Positions 18,089 through 27,399 of a stretch of 33,431 nucleotides of DNA are shown piece by piece. Location of the stretch: the NCBI GenBank assembly GCA_013153055.1, contig JAADFE010000116.1:1-33431 (forward strand). The letters are read 5' to 3'. How positions within the stretch are numbered: position 1 is the first letter of the stretch; each line of letters starts with the position of its first letter. The notes under the pieces are model-generated. The model made no database searches and was not told the origin of the DNA. It saw nothing but the letters and a program-made list of their open reading frames with translations. Origin of the DNA: Campylobacterota bacterium (lineage in GTDB: Bacteria; Campylobacterota; Campylobacteria; Campylobacterales; Sulfurovaceae). Made by a program: the position numbers and the translations under genes.

Positions 18089-18769
18089 CTACCTCAACTT
18101 ATACCCAATCCCCCAAACAGGGGTGATATACTCTTTTGAGCCATCTGGGTCTATCTTTTTTCTTAGACGGTTTATGGCTACATTGATGGTTTTTTCATGA
18201 GCGTTATCTTTATCTATACCCCAACACTCTCTTAGCGTCTCTCTATTTAGTGGTTGGTTGGCATTTTTTATAAATAGATACATTAGATTGTACTCTAGGT
18301 TGGTTAAATCTATAATTTTATCTTGGATAGTTATAGTTCGCCTCTCCTTATTTAACAGTATATCTCTATATTTTAATCTCTCTTGTTTTCTAGCCCCTGA
18401 GCGTTTGAGTATAGCCTCTATGCGTAATAGTACCTCTTTGATGCGAAATGGTTTGGTGATATAGTCATCAGCCCCTTTTTGAAAACCCTCGTCTATATCT
18501 ATATCTCTATCTTTGGCTGTTAGAAATATGACTGGTATATCATACCCTTTATCCCTAAGATATAAGACAAAGTCACTCCCTTCGATATTGGGTAAGTTTC
18601 TATCTACTATTAGCAGTGAGATATCTTCCTCTTCTAAAAACTGTTCTACCTTTTGAGTTGACAAAAAGCCAGTGACAGCGTAACCTTGTTTGGATAGATG
18701 ATACTCCAAAAGCTCCAAAATATCCTCTTCATCCTCTATAATGACTATCTCTATGGGTTTATCTTTCAT
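18089..18769 (-). CDS. OmpR-family response regulator
   Basis: ORF 226 aa; receiver motifs IIEDEED, IVDRNLPN, FLTAKD, ITKPF; winged-helix C-terminus ITPVWGIGYKLR. Confidence 0.92.
   Translation of the reverse strand: MKDKPIEIVIIEDEEDILELLEYHLSKQGYAVTGFLSTQKVEQFLEEEDISLLIVDRNLPNIEGSDFVLYLRDKGYDIPVIFLTAKDRDIDIDEGFQKGADDYITKPFRIKEVLLRIEAILKRSGARKQERLKYRDILLNKERRTITIQDKIIDLTNLEYNLMYLFIKNANQPLNRETLRECWGIDKDNAHEKTINVAINRLRKKIDPDGSKEYITPVWGIGYKLR
18114..18141 (+). repeat. 28-bp direct repeat, copy 2 (inside response-regulator 3' end)
   Basis: CAAACAGGGGTGATATACTCTTTTGAGC; one mismatch against 17286-17313. Confidence 0.9.
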
Positions 18770-18829
18770 AATTTTATTGTACTATTTTTTTATAACATTT
18801 TGGTTTCAATTTATGAAAAATGATTATTT

Positions 18830-20704
18830 TTAATAGAGAAACTTTTTGGATATAAGCTCAGCTTTAAGAGGTGGGCTATATAGATATCCCTGCATCTCAT
18901 CACACCCATAATCTAACAAAAACTGCAACTGCTCTTTGGTCTCAACCCCCTCGGCTATCACTTTTAGGTTCATGCTCTTTGCTAGTGCTATAGTGGCTTT
19001 GATAATGGCTTCATCTCCACTATCTATCTGTATATCTTTGGTAAAGCTTCTATCTATCTTTAGTTTGTCAAATAGCAAATCTTTGAGGTTTGAGAGAGAT
19101 GAATATCCTGTACCAAAGTCATCAATAGATACTACAAACCCCAATGAGCGTAACTTTGCTATATTTTTAAATGCCTCTGAGGCGTTTTCTAGTAATGCAC
19201 TCTCTGTCACCTCAAATTCGACTCTACTACTATCGATATCATACTCTTTTACGATATCTGATACCCTTTTTGCCATATCGCTTTTGCCTAGCTCTTTTCT
19301 TGATAGATTAATCGCTATTCGTATAGGTTTACACCCCTCTTTATTCCACTCTCTAATCTGTTTGCAGACACTCTCTGTAACCCAATCTGTAATAGACTCT
19401 ATAAAACCACATCTCTCAGCTATTGGTATAAATCTATTTGGAGGGATAGCTCCTAACTCTCTATTTTCCCAACGAATTAACGCCTCTAATCCTATGATTT
19501 TATTGTCTTTTAGTCTAACTTGTGGTTGATATACTAGATAAAACTCCTCTTTTTCTATTGCATTTTTTAGGCTAACCTCTAGCATAAATTTCTCATAAGC
19601 CTTTTTTGCTAACTCATCAGTAAAAAATTGGCAGTTGTCTCTCCCTAGAGATTTAGCATGATACATCGCCATATCGGTCTGTTTGATTAGCTGTGTGATA
19701 TTTTCACTATTTTTATCAAAGATACTAATCCCTACACTAATAGTGATATCCAATAGATATTTGTGTATCTTAAAAGGTTTGACAAACTGGTTCATTATCT
19801 TTTGAGCAATCTCTTTTACCTCTTGTTTGGATGAGATATTCTCAATAATCAATACAAACTCATCTCCACCAAACCTAGCCACTGTGGAGTCTGGACATAT
19901 AACATTTCTGAGCCTCTTTGTCGATTTTATCAAAAGAGTATCTCCGATATCATGCCCTAGATTATCGTTTATCTCTTTGAACCTATCTATATCCAAAAAG
20001 AACAACGCACCCATACTATTATGTTTTTTTACCTTTTTTAGAGCATTTTTTAGCTTTTTTTGAAAGAGAAAACGGTTTGGTAGCTTGGTCAAACTATCAT
20101 GTGTTGCGATATATTTTAGTCTATTTTCTGTCTTTTTTGTTTTTGTTATATCTCTTGCTATTACAATCACTGTATCTTTCTCTTGTAAGGAGAGTTCTAC
20201 AGGCATAATTCTAGCCTCAAAATGTCTAGTTTTGCCATATATTTTTAAATCATACTCTACGATATTTAGTCTCTTCTCTTTGATTGCTTTTGTTATGCTC
20301 TTTTGAAAAAAGTTTGCCAATTTAGTAGGAAATATATCTTTGTAATATTTGTTTAACAGAAACTCTTTGGGGATATATAGGTCATTTTCATGACTAACAA
20401 ATACCTCTAAAAATTTTCCATCCTCATCATTTAGGAACATAATATCGGGCATAGCTTTGATAATAGCTTGAAGATGAGAGTTAAATGAGTCGGTTTTTTG
20501 TTTATATAGTCTATTCATCTCCTCAGAAGAGATGGTTAATGAGCGTTCAAGAGTATAGTTATACTCATCTAGTTCTGTATATGTTTGAGAGACTACTGAT
20601 AGTAACTCTTTGATACGATTGGGGGGTATTGGGCTATTTAGATTATGTAGATTGAATTTTTTTAATTGTCTCTTTAATAGTCTATGCAAGTTAATACTCC
20701 CCAA
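18830..20704 (-). CDS. PAS-GGDEF-EAL cyclic-di-GMP protein
   Basis: ORF 624 aa; RFGGDEFVLI, GLEALIRW, DDFGTGYSSLS, AEGVET motifs. Confidence 0.93.
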   Translation of the reverse strand: MGSINLHRLLKRQLKKFNLHNLNSPIPPNRIKELLSVVSQTYTELDEYNYTLERSLTISSEEMNRLYKQKTDSFNSHLQAIIKAMPDIMFLNDEDGKFLEVFVSHENDLYIPKEFLLNKYYKDIFPTKLANFFQKSITKAIKEKRLNIVEYDLKIYGKTRHFEARIMPVELSLQEKDTVIVIARDITKTKKTENRLKYIATHDSLTKLPNRFLFQKKLKNALKKVKKHNSMGALFFLDIDRFKEINDNLGHDIGDTLLIKSTKRLRNVICPDSTVARFGGDEFVLIIENISSKQEVKEIAQKIMNQFVKPFKIHKYLLDITISVGISIFDKNSENITQLIKQTDMAMYHAKSLGRDNCQFFTDELAKKAYEKFMLEVSLKNAIEKEEFYLVYQPQVRLKDNKIIGLEALIRWENRELGAIPPNRFIPIAERCGFIESITDWVTESVCKQIREWNKEGCKPIRIAINLSRKELGKSDMAKRVSDIVKEYDIDSSRVEFEVTESALLENASEAFKNIAKLRSLGFVVSIDDFGTGYSSLSNLKDLLFDKLKIDRSFTKDIQIDSGDEAIIKATIALAKSMNLKVIAEGVETKEQLQFLLDYGCDEMQGYLYSPPLKAELISKKFLY

Positions 20705-21824
20705 TAAGAGTTAAAGTCATTGTTTGATTAAATAGGTCACATTTACCAGAGTTGACTAGTGAAATCTCTCCATATGAGTAGTATCCAATCTGAGTAGTTC
20801 CCTTTGGGAGCATATCAAATACAGCCTCTATCTCATCCTCTACTCTAGGTCCTAACACCAATCTCCTACCCAAACAGCTAATAGCAATAGATAGTAGAGG
20901 AGGTTTTATATTACTATCTAATTTGATAGCTTTTACAGCATCAGTGGCACCTTTTATCAAATCATTAAAGTTTGATTTCATTAGAGTTACGATACTTCCC
21001 TGAGGTATATCCCCTGCAAAGGTTATAGATTGTCTCTTTTCATCTACTCCTAAAATAGTTCTCACTTTTATCTCATTGGTACCGTGATAAATCCCCAAAG
21101 GAAAAAGCAAACCTGTACTAGGTAGCCCTTCGGCTCTTTTGCCTAGATAGTGTTTGTAGAGTTTTAAAGCTGGTTGATTATCTAGTTCATACAAGATATT
21201 ATCAGCCGATAGTGTCACCTCTCTTCTAACTCCCAAAGTATTCCATCCACTCTGTGAGCCATACCCTATATATAGCTCTTTTCCATAGATACCTAGAGCT
21301 GATACATATCCCTCTTGAGGTTTTTTATCGACTATAGTCCATGTCTTTTCAAATTTATAATCATCCCCTGCTAATCCCCCTGTGATAATGACATCTTTTA
21401 AATCTATAGATGATATCCCCTCTGTTAGTTGAGAACCATTTACATTTAGTCCATCACTAAGTATAAAAATAGATTTTAAATCTTTGTCTTTTAGATTTTG
21501 TGCTAGTTGTTTACCTATATCTTTTGAACTATTTGCATCGGTAACTTTTATGTGAACTAACCTCAATCTACTCTTTTCAAATTGAATAATCTGAACAACA
21601 AACCTATCTATAGAGAGAGTATTATCCACAATCTCACCAGATGTTGAACATCCCATAAACTTTGAGTTGGGAAATGCCAGAGTTAAATCATTTAGAGGTT
21701 TGGTTACTAGAGATATATCAGGAGATGAAAAAATGAGAATAACGGTATCAGGGCTATCAAAAGAGCTATCTAAATTACTACTCCACCCACTATCATTGCT
21801 ATAAATATATTGAAATAGTCTCAA
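20691..21824 (-). CDS. FIST N/FIST C domain sensory protein
   Basis: ORF 377 aa; FMGCSTSGEI, GGLAGDDYKFEKTWTI, CLGRRLVLG, IGYYSYGEISL; 14-bp overlap with the GGDEF-EAL gene. Confidence 0.85.
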   Translation of the reverse strand: MRLFQYIYSNDSGWSSNLDSSFDSPDTVILIFSSPDISLVTKPLNDLTLAFPNSKFMGCSTSGEIVDNTLSIDRFVVQIIQFEKSRLRLVHIKVTDANSSKDIGKQLAQNLKDKDLKSIFILSDGLNVNGSQLTEGISSIDLKDVIITGGLAGDDYKFEKTWTIVDKKPQEGYVSALGIYGKELYIGYGSQSGWNTLGVRREVTLSADNILYELDNQPALKLYKHYLGKRAEGLPSTGLLFPLGIYHGTNEIKVRTILGVDEKRQSITFAGDIPQGSIVTLMKSNFNDLIKGATDAVKAIKLDSNIKPPLLSIAISCLGRRLVLGPRVEDEIEAVFDMLPKGTTQIGYYSYGEISLVNSGKCDLFNQTMTLTLIGEY

Positions 21825-21998
21825 AATATCTCCTCAATCAATTAATTGACAATCTTAATAATATTTTAACGCCAATAAAACAAAGCTTAATATCATGGTG
21901 TTAATATATGAGTTGAGATATATTGTGAAGATACTAAGTAGAAATCAAAACTAAAAATATTAGAATTACATAGAAACAATTAACTAAAAAGGCAAATT

Positions 21999-22814
21999 AT
22001 GTTTAAACAAATTCAACTTATTATAGTAGCTATATTTATAATGACAGGTTGTGCAAATATGGTACAAAATGGAGCAACTTCAACAACAGTAGCTCAAACT
22101 TTCTCTCCTAAAAAGATAGGATATATCATCAATATAAAGCCATACCCAACCCATACACATATAGGAACAACAAAGCTTACTAATTTTGTAAAAGAGTATA
22201 GATATGATTGGAAAATCCCAGCATATACCCAAAATGAGTTAGTAAAAAATCTCAAAAGATTAGCATATGTAACTCCTATCAATTTAAAAAAATATGGCAT
22301 AGTTGCTGATGATGTAAATGGACTTCTCAAAAATGTAAATGGTCTTTGGGTAGTTAGAAGTGGAAAAGCAGAGATATATAAAGAGTTAGCCAACAAACTA
22401 GGACTATCAGCTGTAGTAGTTATAAACGAAGCTCCAAAAACAGCTATAAATGATTGTGGGATACTAGGATGCAAAGAGTACAAAGCACAAGGTTATGGGC
22501 TTTTGACTAAAGGATTTTTGACAACAACAGACTACTATTCAGCTACACCATTTTGGGTACATATATATAAGCTAAAACCAAAACCAACCTCACTAGACCC
22601 AAAGATAGTAAAAATAAATGGAAGCAAACAGATGATAAAAGTAGCCATATCCAAAAGTCACCAGATGCAACCCAACAAAATAGGACTAAAAGCATATCCA
22701 AAAGATTTCAAAAATTGGACAGAGGAGGAGTTTGCTCCGTTTAGATTGCCACTTGTTAGTTATATAGATGGGATGACAAAGGAGATTTCTACTGTTTTGC
22801 TTGATGCTTTCTAA
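21999..22814 (+). CDS. Putative lipoprotein, unknown function
   Basis: ORF 271 aa; signal peptide with lipobox IMTGCANM. Confidence 0.6.
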   Translation: MFKQIQLIIVAIFIMTGCANMVQNGATSTTVAQTFSPKKIGYIINIKPYPTHTHIGTTKLTNFVKEYRYDWKIPAYTQNELVKNLKRLAYVTPINLKKYGIVADDVNGLLKNVNGLWVVRSGKAEIYKELANKLGLSAVVVINEAPKTAINDCGILGCKEYKAQGYGLLTKGFLTTTDYYSATPFWVHIYKLKPKPTSLDPKIVKINGSKQMIKVAISKSHQMQPNKIGLKAYPKDFKNWTEEEFAPFRLPLVSYIDGMTKEISTVLLDAF

Positions 22815-22931
22815 ATAGAGCAAGTATTTCCGAATTTAAATTTATTGCTATAAAATAAGAAAAAGTTAGTTTTGCAATCTTCTTTCAATTTTTTATACTA
22901 TAATATTTATAAAATAAAAAAGGATTAGATA

Positions 22932-23507
22932 ATGAAAAAAAATTTTTTAAAAACTGCAACAATCTTAACTCTGGTAATGTTTATAACTGGATGTGCAAAT
23001 AGTTCGGCTAAACCAAGTTCAACTACAACAGAAGCCAAGGCTTTAGGTACAAAAACAGTATATATTAGAAGTGATAAAGCATCATATTCTGCTAATTCAA
23101 GAATAGCACAAAATATTAAAGATGAGTGTAAAATTGATAGAACTCTCATTAAATATATTCAAGAAGTAGCAACTCAAAATGGTATGAGAGTTGTAGTCAA
23201 AAATGATTTATCACCAGATGATGTTGAGTTAAAAGTAGAGATTACAGATGCAATTAGTGCAGGTAATGCCTTTATAGGTCATAGAAAATTTGTGGCTATT
23301 GCAGGTGGATTAACAAAAGGTGGTCAATCGTTAGGAACATTTGAAGCTGCTAGAAGGACAGGTGGTGGAATGTTTGCAGGATTTAAAGGTTCATGTGCTG
23401 TTTTGGGTAGAGCTGTAAAAGCATTAGCACAAGATACAGTTAAATGGATGAAAAATCCAAAAGATAAAGCTATGTTAGGTGATGTGAGATTAATACCTAA
23501 ACATTAA
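22932..23507 (+). CDS. Putative lipoprotein, unknown function
   Basis: ORF 191 aa; lipobox FITGCANS; Gly-rich segment AGGLTKGGQSLGTFEAARRTGGGMFAGF. Confidence 0.6.
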   Translation: MKKNFLKTATILTLVMFITGCANSSAKPSSTTTEAKALGTKTVYIRSDKASYSANSRIAQNIKDECKIDRTLIKYIQEVATQNGMRVVVKNDLSPDDVELKVEITDAISAGNAFIGHRKFVAIAGGLTKGGQSLGTFEAARRTGGGMFAGFKGSCAVLGRAVKALAQDTVKWMKNPKDKAMLGDVRLIPKH

Positions 23508-23533
23508 AAATAAAGATGCTTAGGATATATAAC

Positions 23534-24517
23534 CTAAGCATCAAAAAAATACTTTTGAGCCTCTTTTTTACTCTCAAAAGGTGATACCTCTATAGTCTCA
23601 TCTCCTACTAAAACATCATAGCTTTGCTCTGGTGAGCTTTTTGCATATGTGATTGCTATTTTAGCACCAAGCTCTTTGTCTGCTTGGGAGGCGTTTTTGC
23701 TTATGAGTGAAAATGGTCCTGCTATTGGTAATCGAATTGGGATATATTTGTCACTTTGGATATTTTGTAGTTTTTCATTATCCTCTTTGTTTCTACCTAC
23801 AACTAGCTTTGATTTATCTGGTAGTCTAAAGTGTCGTCCAAATTTTAGTAAATCTATATCGGCTGTAGAGAACTCATCATATGTTATAAACTCTCTAATC
23901 CTATCAGAGTAGTGAGCCTCTGTCAAAAGACATCCACCACCTGGTGATTCATACTCACTCCATCCGTACTCTTTGGCTAGTGATAACTGTTTTTCTCTGC
24001 TTCTACCTGATATATCTAGTAGCTTCTCTCTATCAACCCACCCTTTGATTTCTGGTGTAGTAGGCTCTAGTAGTTTTGCTGATAGTGGTCTGAGGATTAG
24101 TTTTTCATCCTTGTCATTAGCCAAGGTGCTTACCTGTTTGAGTGCATCTGCTCTTTGGCTCATAGGTCTTTGTCCTACTACCTCTCCTGTAACTATAAAA
24201 GAGGCTCCAAGCTCATCCATAACACCTTTTGCAACTCTAAACATATAGCCGTGACAATCTATACATGGGTTGAAGTTTTTGCCATATCCATATTTGGGGT
24301 CAAATAGGATTTTTTGGATAAACTCCTCTTGGACATCTATCACTTTGAAGTCTGCTCCTACCATTTTGGCTCTTTTTTGGAGTATATCGGTTACATCTTT
24401 TGTTCCACCAAAGCCTGTTTTGATATGCACAGCTGTTACATCGATATTTTGGTCTGTTATGAGCTTGATAGCTATCATGCTATCAAGCCCACCACTAAAC
24501 ATAGATATAGCTCTCAT
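23534..24517 (-). CDS. PP-loop ATPase, tRNA thiolation (MnmA/ThiI)-like
   Basis: ORF 327 aa; PP-loop MFSGGLDSMIA; NPCIDCHGYMF Cys pair. Confidence 0.7.
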   Translation of the reverse strand: MRAISMFSGGLDSMIAIKLITDQNIDVTAVHIKTGFGGTKDVTDILQKRAKMVGADFKVIDVQEEFIQKILFDPKYGYGKNFNPCIDCHGYMFRVAKGVMDELGASFIVTGEVVGQRPMSQRADALKQVSTLANDKDEKLILRPLSAKLLEPTTPEIKGWVDREKLLDISGRSREKQLSLAKEYGWSEYESPGGGCLLTEAHYSDRIREFITYDEFSTADIDLLKFGRHFRLPDKSKLVVGRNKEDNEKLQNIQSDKYIPIRLPIAGPFSLISKNASQADKELGAKIAITYAKSSPEQSYDVLVGDETIEVSPFESKKEAQKYFFDA

Positions 24518-26157
24518 TAGTTAACTCTATACATTTTGCTATAGTACTCATCTGCCATTCTAGCTGAGTCAAAATATGGCAATACATCTCTCATCGAGTT
24601 TTTCATGATTTTTATCCACTCATCTTGGTTATCATAGTATGTAGGGATAATCTGATTTTCTAGTATATCCATCATATTTAGATAGTCATTTCTATCTTGA
24701 GTTTCTATATCTTGATTTGGGTCGGCTGGGATTATAAAACTGTTCTCTCTGTCTTTGCTAAACTCTGGCATCCATCCATCATTGATAGAGAAGTTGATAA
24801 CTCCATTCATAGATGCAGTCATACCACTTGTTCCACTAGCTTCTCTAGTAATTCTAGGAGTATTGAGCCAAATATCTGAGCCTTTTTTAAGCATAGCAGA
24901 TAGTGCTAGTTCATATCCTATTAGTACAGCTACATTGGCATAATCAAAAGATATATGAGTGAGTTCATTAAATATATGTATAGCATTCATATCAAATGGA
25001 TAGGGTTTTCCTGCCCATATAATCTGAACAGGTCTATCACTATTTGTAACTAACTTTTTAAATCTCTCTATATCTTGGATAAGTAGATTTGGTCGTTTAT
25101 ACTCTGCAAATCTTCTAGCCCAAACTATGGTGAGTACATCAGGGTCAAATAGTTTTCCCGTCTGGTCTGCAACAATCTCAAATAGTCTCTTTTTTAGTTG
25201 TTTTTTTCTAGCAATCAGTTTATCATCTTCATTTTTCTCAAAAAAGTAAGATAGTGGTTTATCAGCCCAATATTTTCTGTTTTGTGCATTTGTAATAGCG
25301 ATTATTGGAGCTATATTATCAAAGTTTTTCCACATATCATTAGATACTACACCATGAAGTTTTGATACACCATTTGCTATTTTGGAGAGTCTCAATGCCC
25401 CAAGAGTCAAAGAGAAATTATCATCATATATCTGGGTTAACTCTCTTACTTGGTCTAAATCCAAATCAGCAAAAAAGCCCATTTGGTGTAGTTTGTGTAT
25501 ATTATGCTCTTCATTTCCTGCCTTTTCAGGTGTATGAGTTGTAAATACGATTTTGCTTTTTAGCTCATCTCTGGTTGGGTACTTTTTGTATAGCTCAAAA
25601 GCTAAGGGTAGAGCGTGACCTTCGTTTAGGTGATATATATCAATCTTTTGATTTAGAGCCTCTAAAACCTTGACCCCTCCAACACCTAAAACTGTCTCTT
25701 GGGCTATTCTAGTATCTTCATATACATCATATAGTTTATGTGAAATTGTACAAGCTAGATGGTCATTTTTCTCATAATCTGTTGTTAGAAATATCATAGG
25801 TGCTGTACCAAAAGTTTCAGGTTTTAGCAAAAAGGCTTTGACATAGACAGGGTGGCTGTTTATATTTAGTTTGACCTCTATGTTTAAATCCTCTAGGAAA
25901 TAGTATCTCTTGCGAATAAACTCTGCTTTTAGCTCTTTGTGGTTGTCTCTTGCTTGGTCATAATATCCATAGCTCCAGAGCATCCCAACACCTATGACAT
26001 TTTGTCCTAAATCATAAGCACTTCTCATATGTGAACCACTCAAAAATCCCAAACCACCAGAGTAGGTCTTTAGTGCTTGGTCTATAGCAAACTCCATAGA
26101 AAAATATGCTACGCTTGTTTTATACTCATCTTTTATTTTATATGTATGTAAATTCAT
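24517..26157 (-). CDS. glgP: Alpha-glucan (glycogen) phosphorylase family protein, short form
   Basis: ORF 546 aa; VAYFSMEFAID, YSGGLGFLSG, YHLNEGHA, WARRFAEYKRPNL, EASGTSGMTASMNG. Confidence 0.8.
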   Translation of the reverse strand: MNLHTYKIKDEYKTSVAYFSMEFAIDQALKTYSGGLGFLSGSHMRSAYDLGQNVIGVGMLWSYGYYDQARDNHKELKAEFIRKRYYFLEDLNIEVKLNINSHPVYVKAFLLKPETFGTAPMIFLTTDYEKNDHLACTISHKLYDVYEDTRIAQETVLGVGGVKVLEALNQKIDIYHLNEGHALPLAFELYKKYPTRDELKSKIVFTTHTPEKAGNEEHNIHKLHQMGFFADLDLDQVRELTQIYDDNFSLTLGALRLSKIANGVSKLHGVVSNDMWKNFDNIAPIIAITNAQNRKYWADKPLSYFFEKNEDDKLIARKKQLKKRLFEIVADQTGKLFDPDVLTIVWARRFAEYKRPNLLIQDIERFKKLVTNSDRPVQIIWAGKPYPFDMNAIHIFNELTHISFDYANVAVLIGYELALSAMLKKGSDIWLNTPRITREASGTSGMTASMNGVINFSINDGWMPEFSKDRENSFIIPADPNQDIETQDRNDYLNMMDILENQIIPTYYDNQDEWIKIMKNSMRDVLPYFDSARMADEYYSKMYRVN

Positions 26158-26178
26158 ACGACTCCTTTAATTTATCTT

Positions 26179-27150
26179 TTAACATTTTTGACAATAGTCT
26201 AATTTATATAATCCAATTAATTCATCAGATATTTTATAAGTATGGGAGGCTATATAATCTATAGTGAGAAAATCAAATGATGATTTTTTATATATAATCA
26301 CCTCGCCATGAGCATCATCTTGAAAAATCCTATCTATAGAGTGTTTGATAAAATTACTAGCCATAAGTCTATCAAAAACTGTAGGATTTCCACCTCTTTG
26401 GATATGACCTAGTGTGGTTACTCTAGTATCTAGTTTCATATCATCTTTAAAAAAGTCATAAATCTCTTGGGTCTTTTGGGTTCCCTCTGCTACAACAGCC
26501 AAAACATACCGTTTACCCTCATCTACATCTTTTTTTATCTCTGTTTTTTTGGTCTCTAAATCATAAGGCATCTCAGGGATTACACATATCTCTGCACCTG
26601 AAGTTATAGCTGAGATTAGAGCTAGATATCCAGACTCTCTACCCATAGTCTCTACTACAAAGGCTCGTCTAAATGATGAAGCCGTATCTCTAATAGAGTC
26701 AATAGAGCTTCTAATAATATTTAAAGCTGTATCAACACCCAAACAGTACTCTGTACCATAAATATCATTATCAATAGTAGCAGGGATACCTATAAATTTA
26801 ATTCCAAAATCTCTATAAAAGACATCCATAGCCCTAAAAGAGCCATCCCCACCAAGTACAATAACTTTATCAATACCTAATTTTTGGAGATTTTCATAAG
26901 CCTTTTTACGGTACTCATACTCAAAAAATCTCTTAGAACGGGAGCTACCTATAACTGTACCACCTAGATGTATAATAGGGTTTACATCATTTAGTGTAGC
27001 TTTTTTGATTTTATTGTCTATAAGCCCCTCTAGTCCATCATATATTAGATATGGGGTTAGATTTTTTTGTAAAATATGCTCTACAAAATATTTGATAGCA
27101 GGGTTCATCCCTGCACAATCACCACCAGAGGTCATAATCGCTATACTCAT
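26179..27150 (-). CDS. pfkA: 6-phosphofructokinase
   Basis: ORF 323 aa; TSGGDCAGMNPAI, LGGDGSFRAMD, GIPATIDNDIYGTEYCLGVDTA; residues match ATP-dependent type. Confidence 0.9.
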   Translation of the reverse strand: MSIAIMTSGGDCAGMNPAIKYFVEHILQKNLTPYLIYDGLEGLIDNKIKKATLNDVNPIIHLGGTVIGSSRSKRFFEYEYRKKAYENLQKLGIDKVIVLGGDGSFRAMDVFYRDFGIKFIGIPATIDNDIYGTEYCLGVDTALNIIRSSIDSIRDTASSFRRAFVVETMGRESGYLALISAITSGAEICVIPEMPYDLETKKTEIKKDVDEGKRYVLAVVAEGTQKTQEIYDFFKDDMKLDTRVTTLGHIQRGGNPTVFDRLMASNFIKHSIDRIFQDDAHGEVIIYKKSSFDFLTIDYIASHTYKISDELIGLYKLDYCQKC

Positions 27151-27283
27151 AGCTACCTTTCAAATTAAGTTTTTAGCTCGGATTATAACATTTGTAATTG
27201 GAATATTAAGTAGTATATAACTTAATTTATTTAAGAAAATGACAGCTTGATATATATTTAATTAAAAATTGTATAAAAATTAC

Positions 27284-27312
27284 TTGACAAAAAAGAAAAG
27301 TTCCGTTATAAA
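27284..27312 (+). promoter_or_regulatory. Sigma70-like promoter of trxA
   Basis: TTGACA (27284-27289), 17-bp spacer, TATAAA (27307-27312). Confidence 0.6.
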
Positions 27313-27321
27313 TGCAATGTC

Positions 27322-27344
27322 TTAAACTAAATAAATTAGTTTAA
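27322..27344 (+). promoter_or_regulatory. Inverted repeat at the predicted 5' end of trxA mRNA
   Basis: TTAAACTAA-ataaa-TTAGTTTAA, perfect 9-bp arms. Confidence 0.45.
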
Positions 27345-27399
27345 ATATATTGATGTATAATAGCATCAAAATAAATTACAGATTAAAAGGATAGACAAT

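Noticed and set aside
18936-20306. Several plus-strand ORFs (197, 78, 73 aa) opposite the GGDEF-EAL gene
   Set aside because: Ser/Leu/Phe-rich shadow translations of an intact, motif-complete minus-strand gene.
23649-24524. Plus-strand ORFs opposite the PP-loop gene
   Set aside because: Shadow ORFs; the minus-strand frame has an SGGLDS PP-loop and Cys pair.
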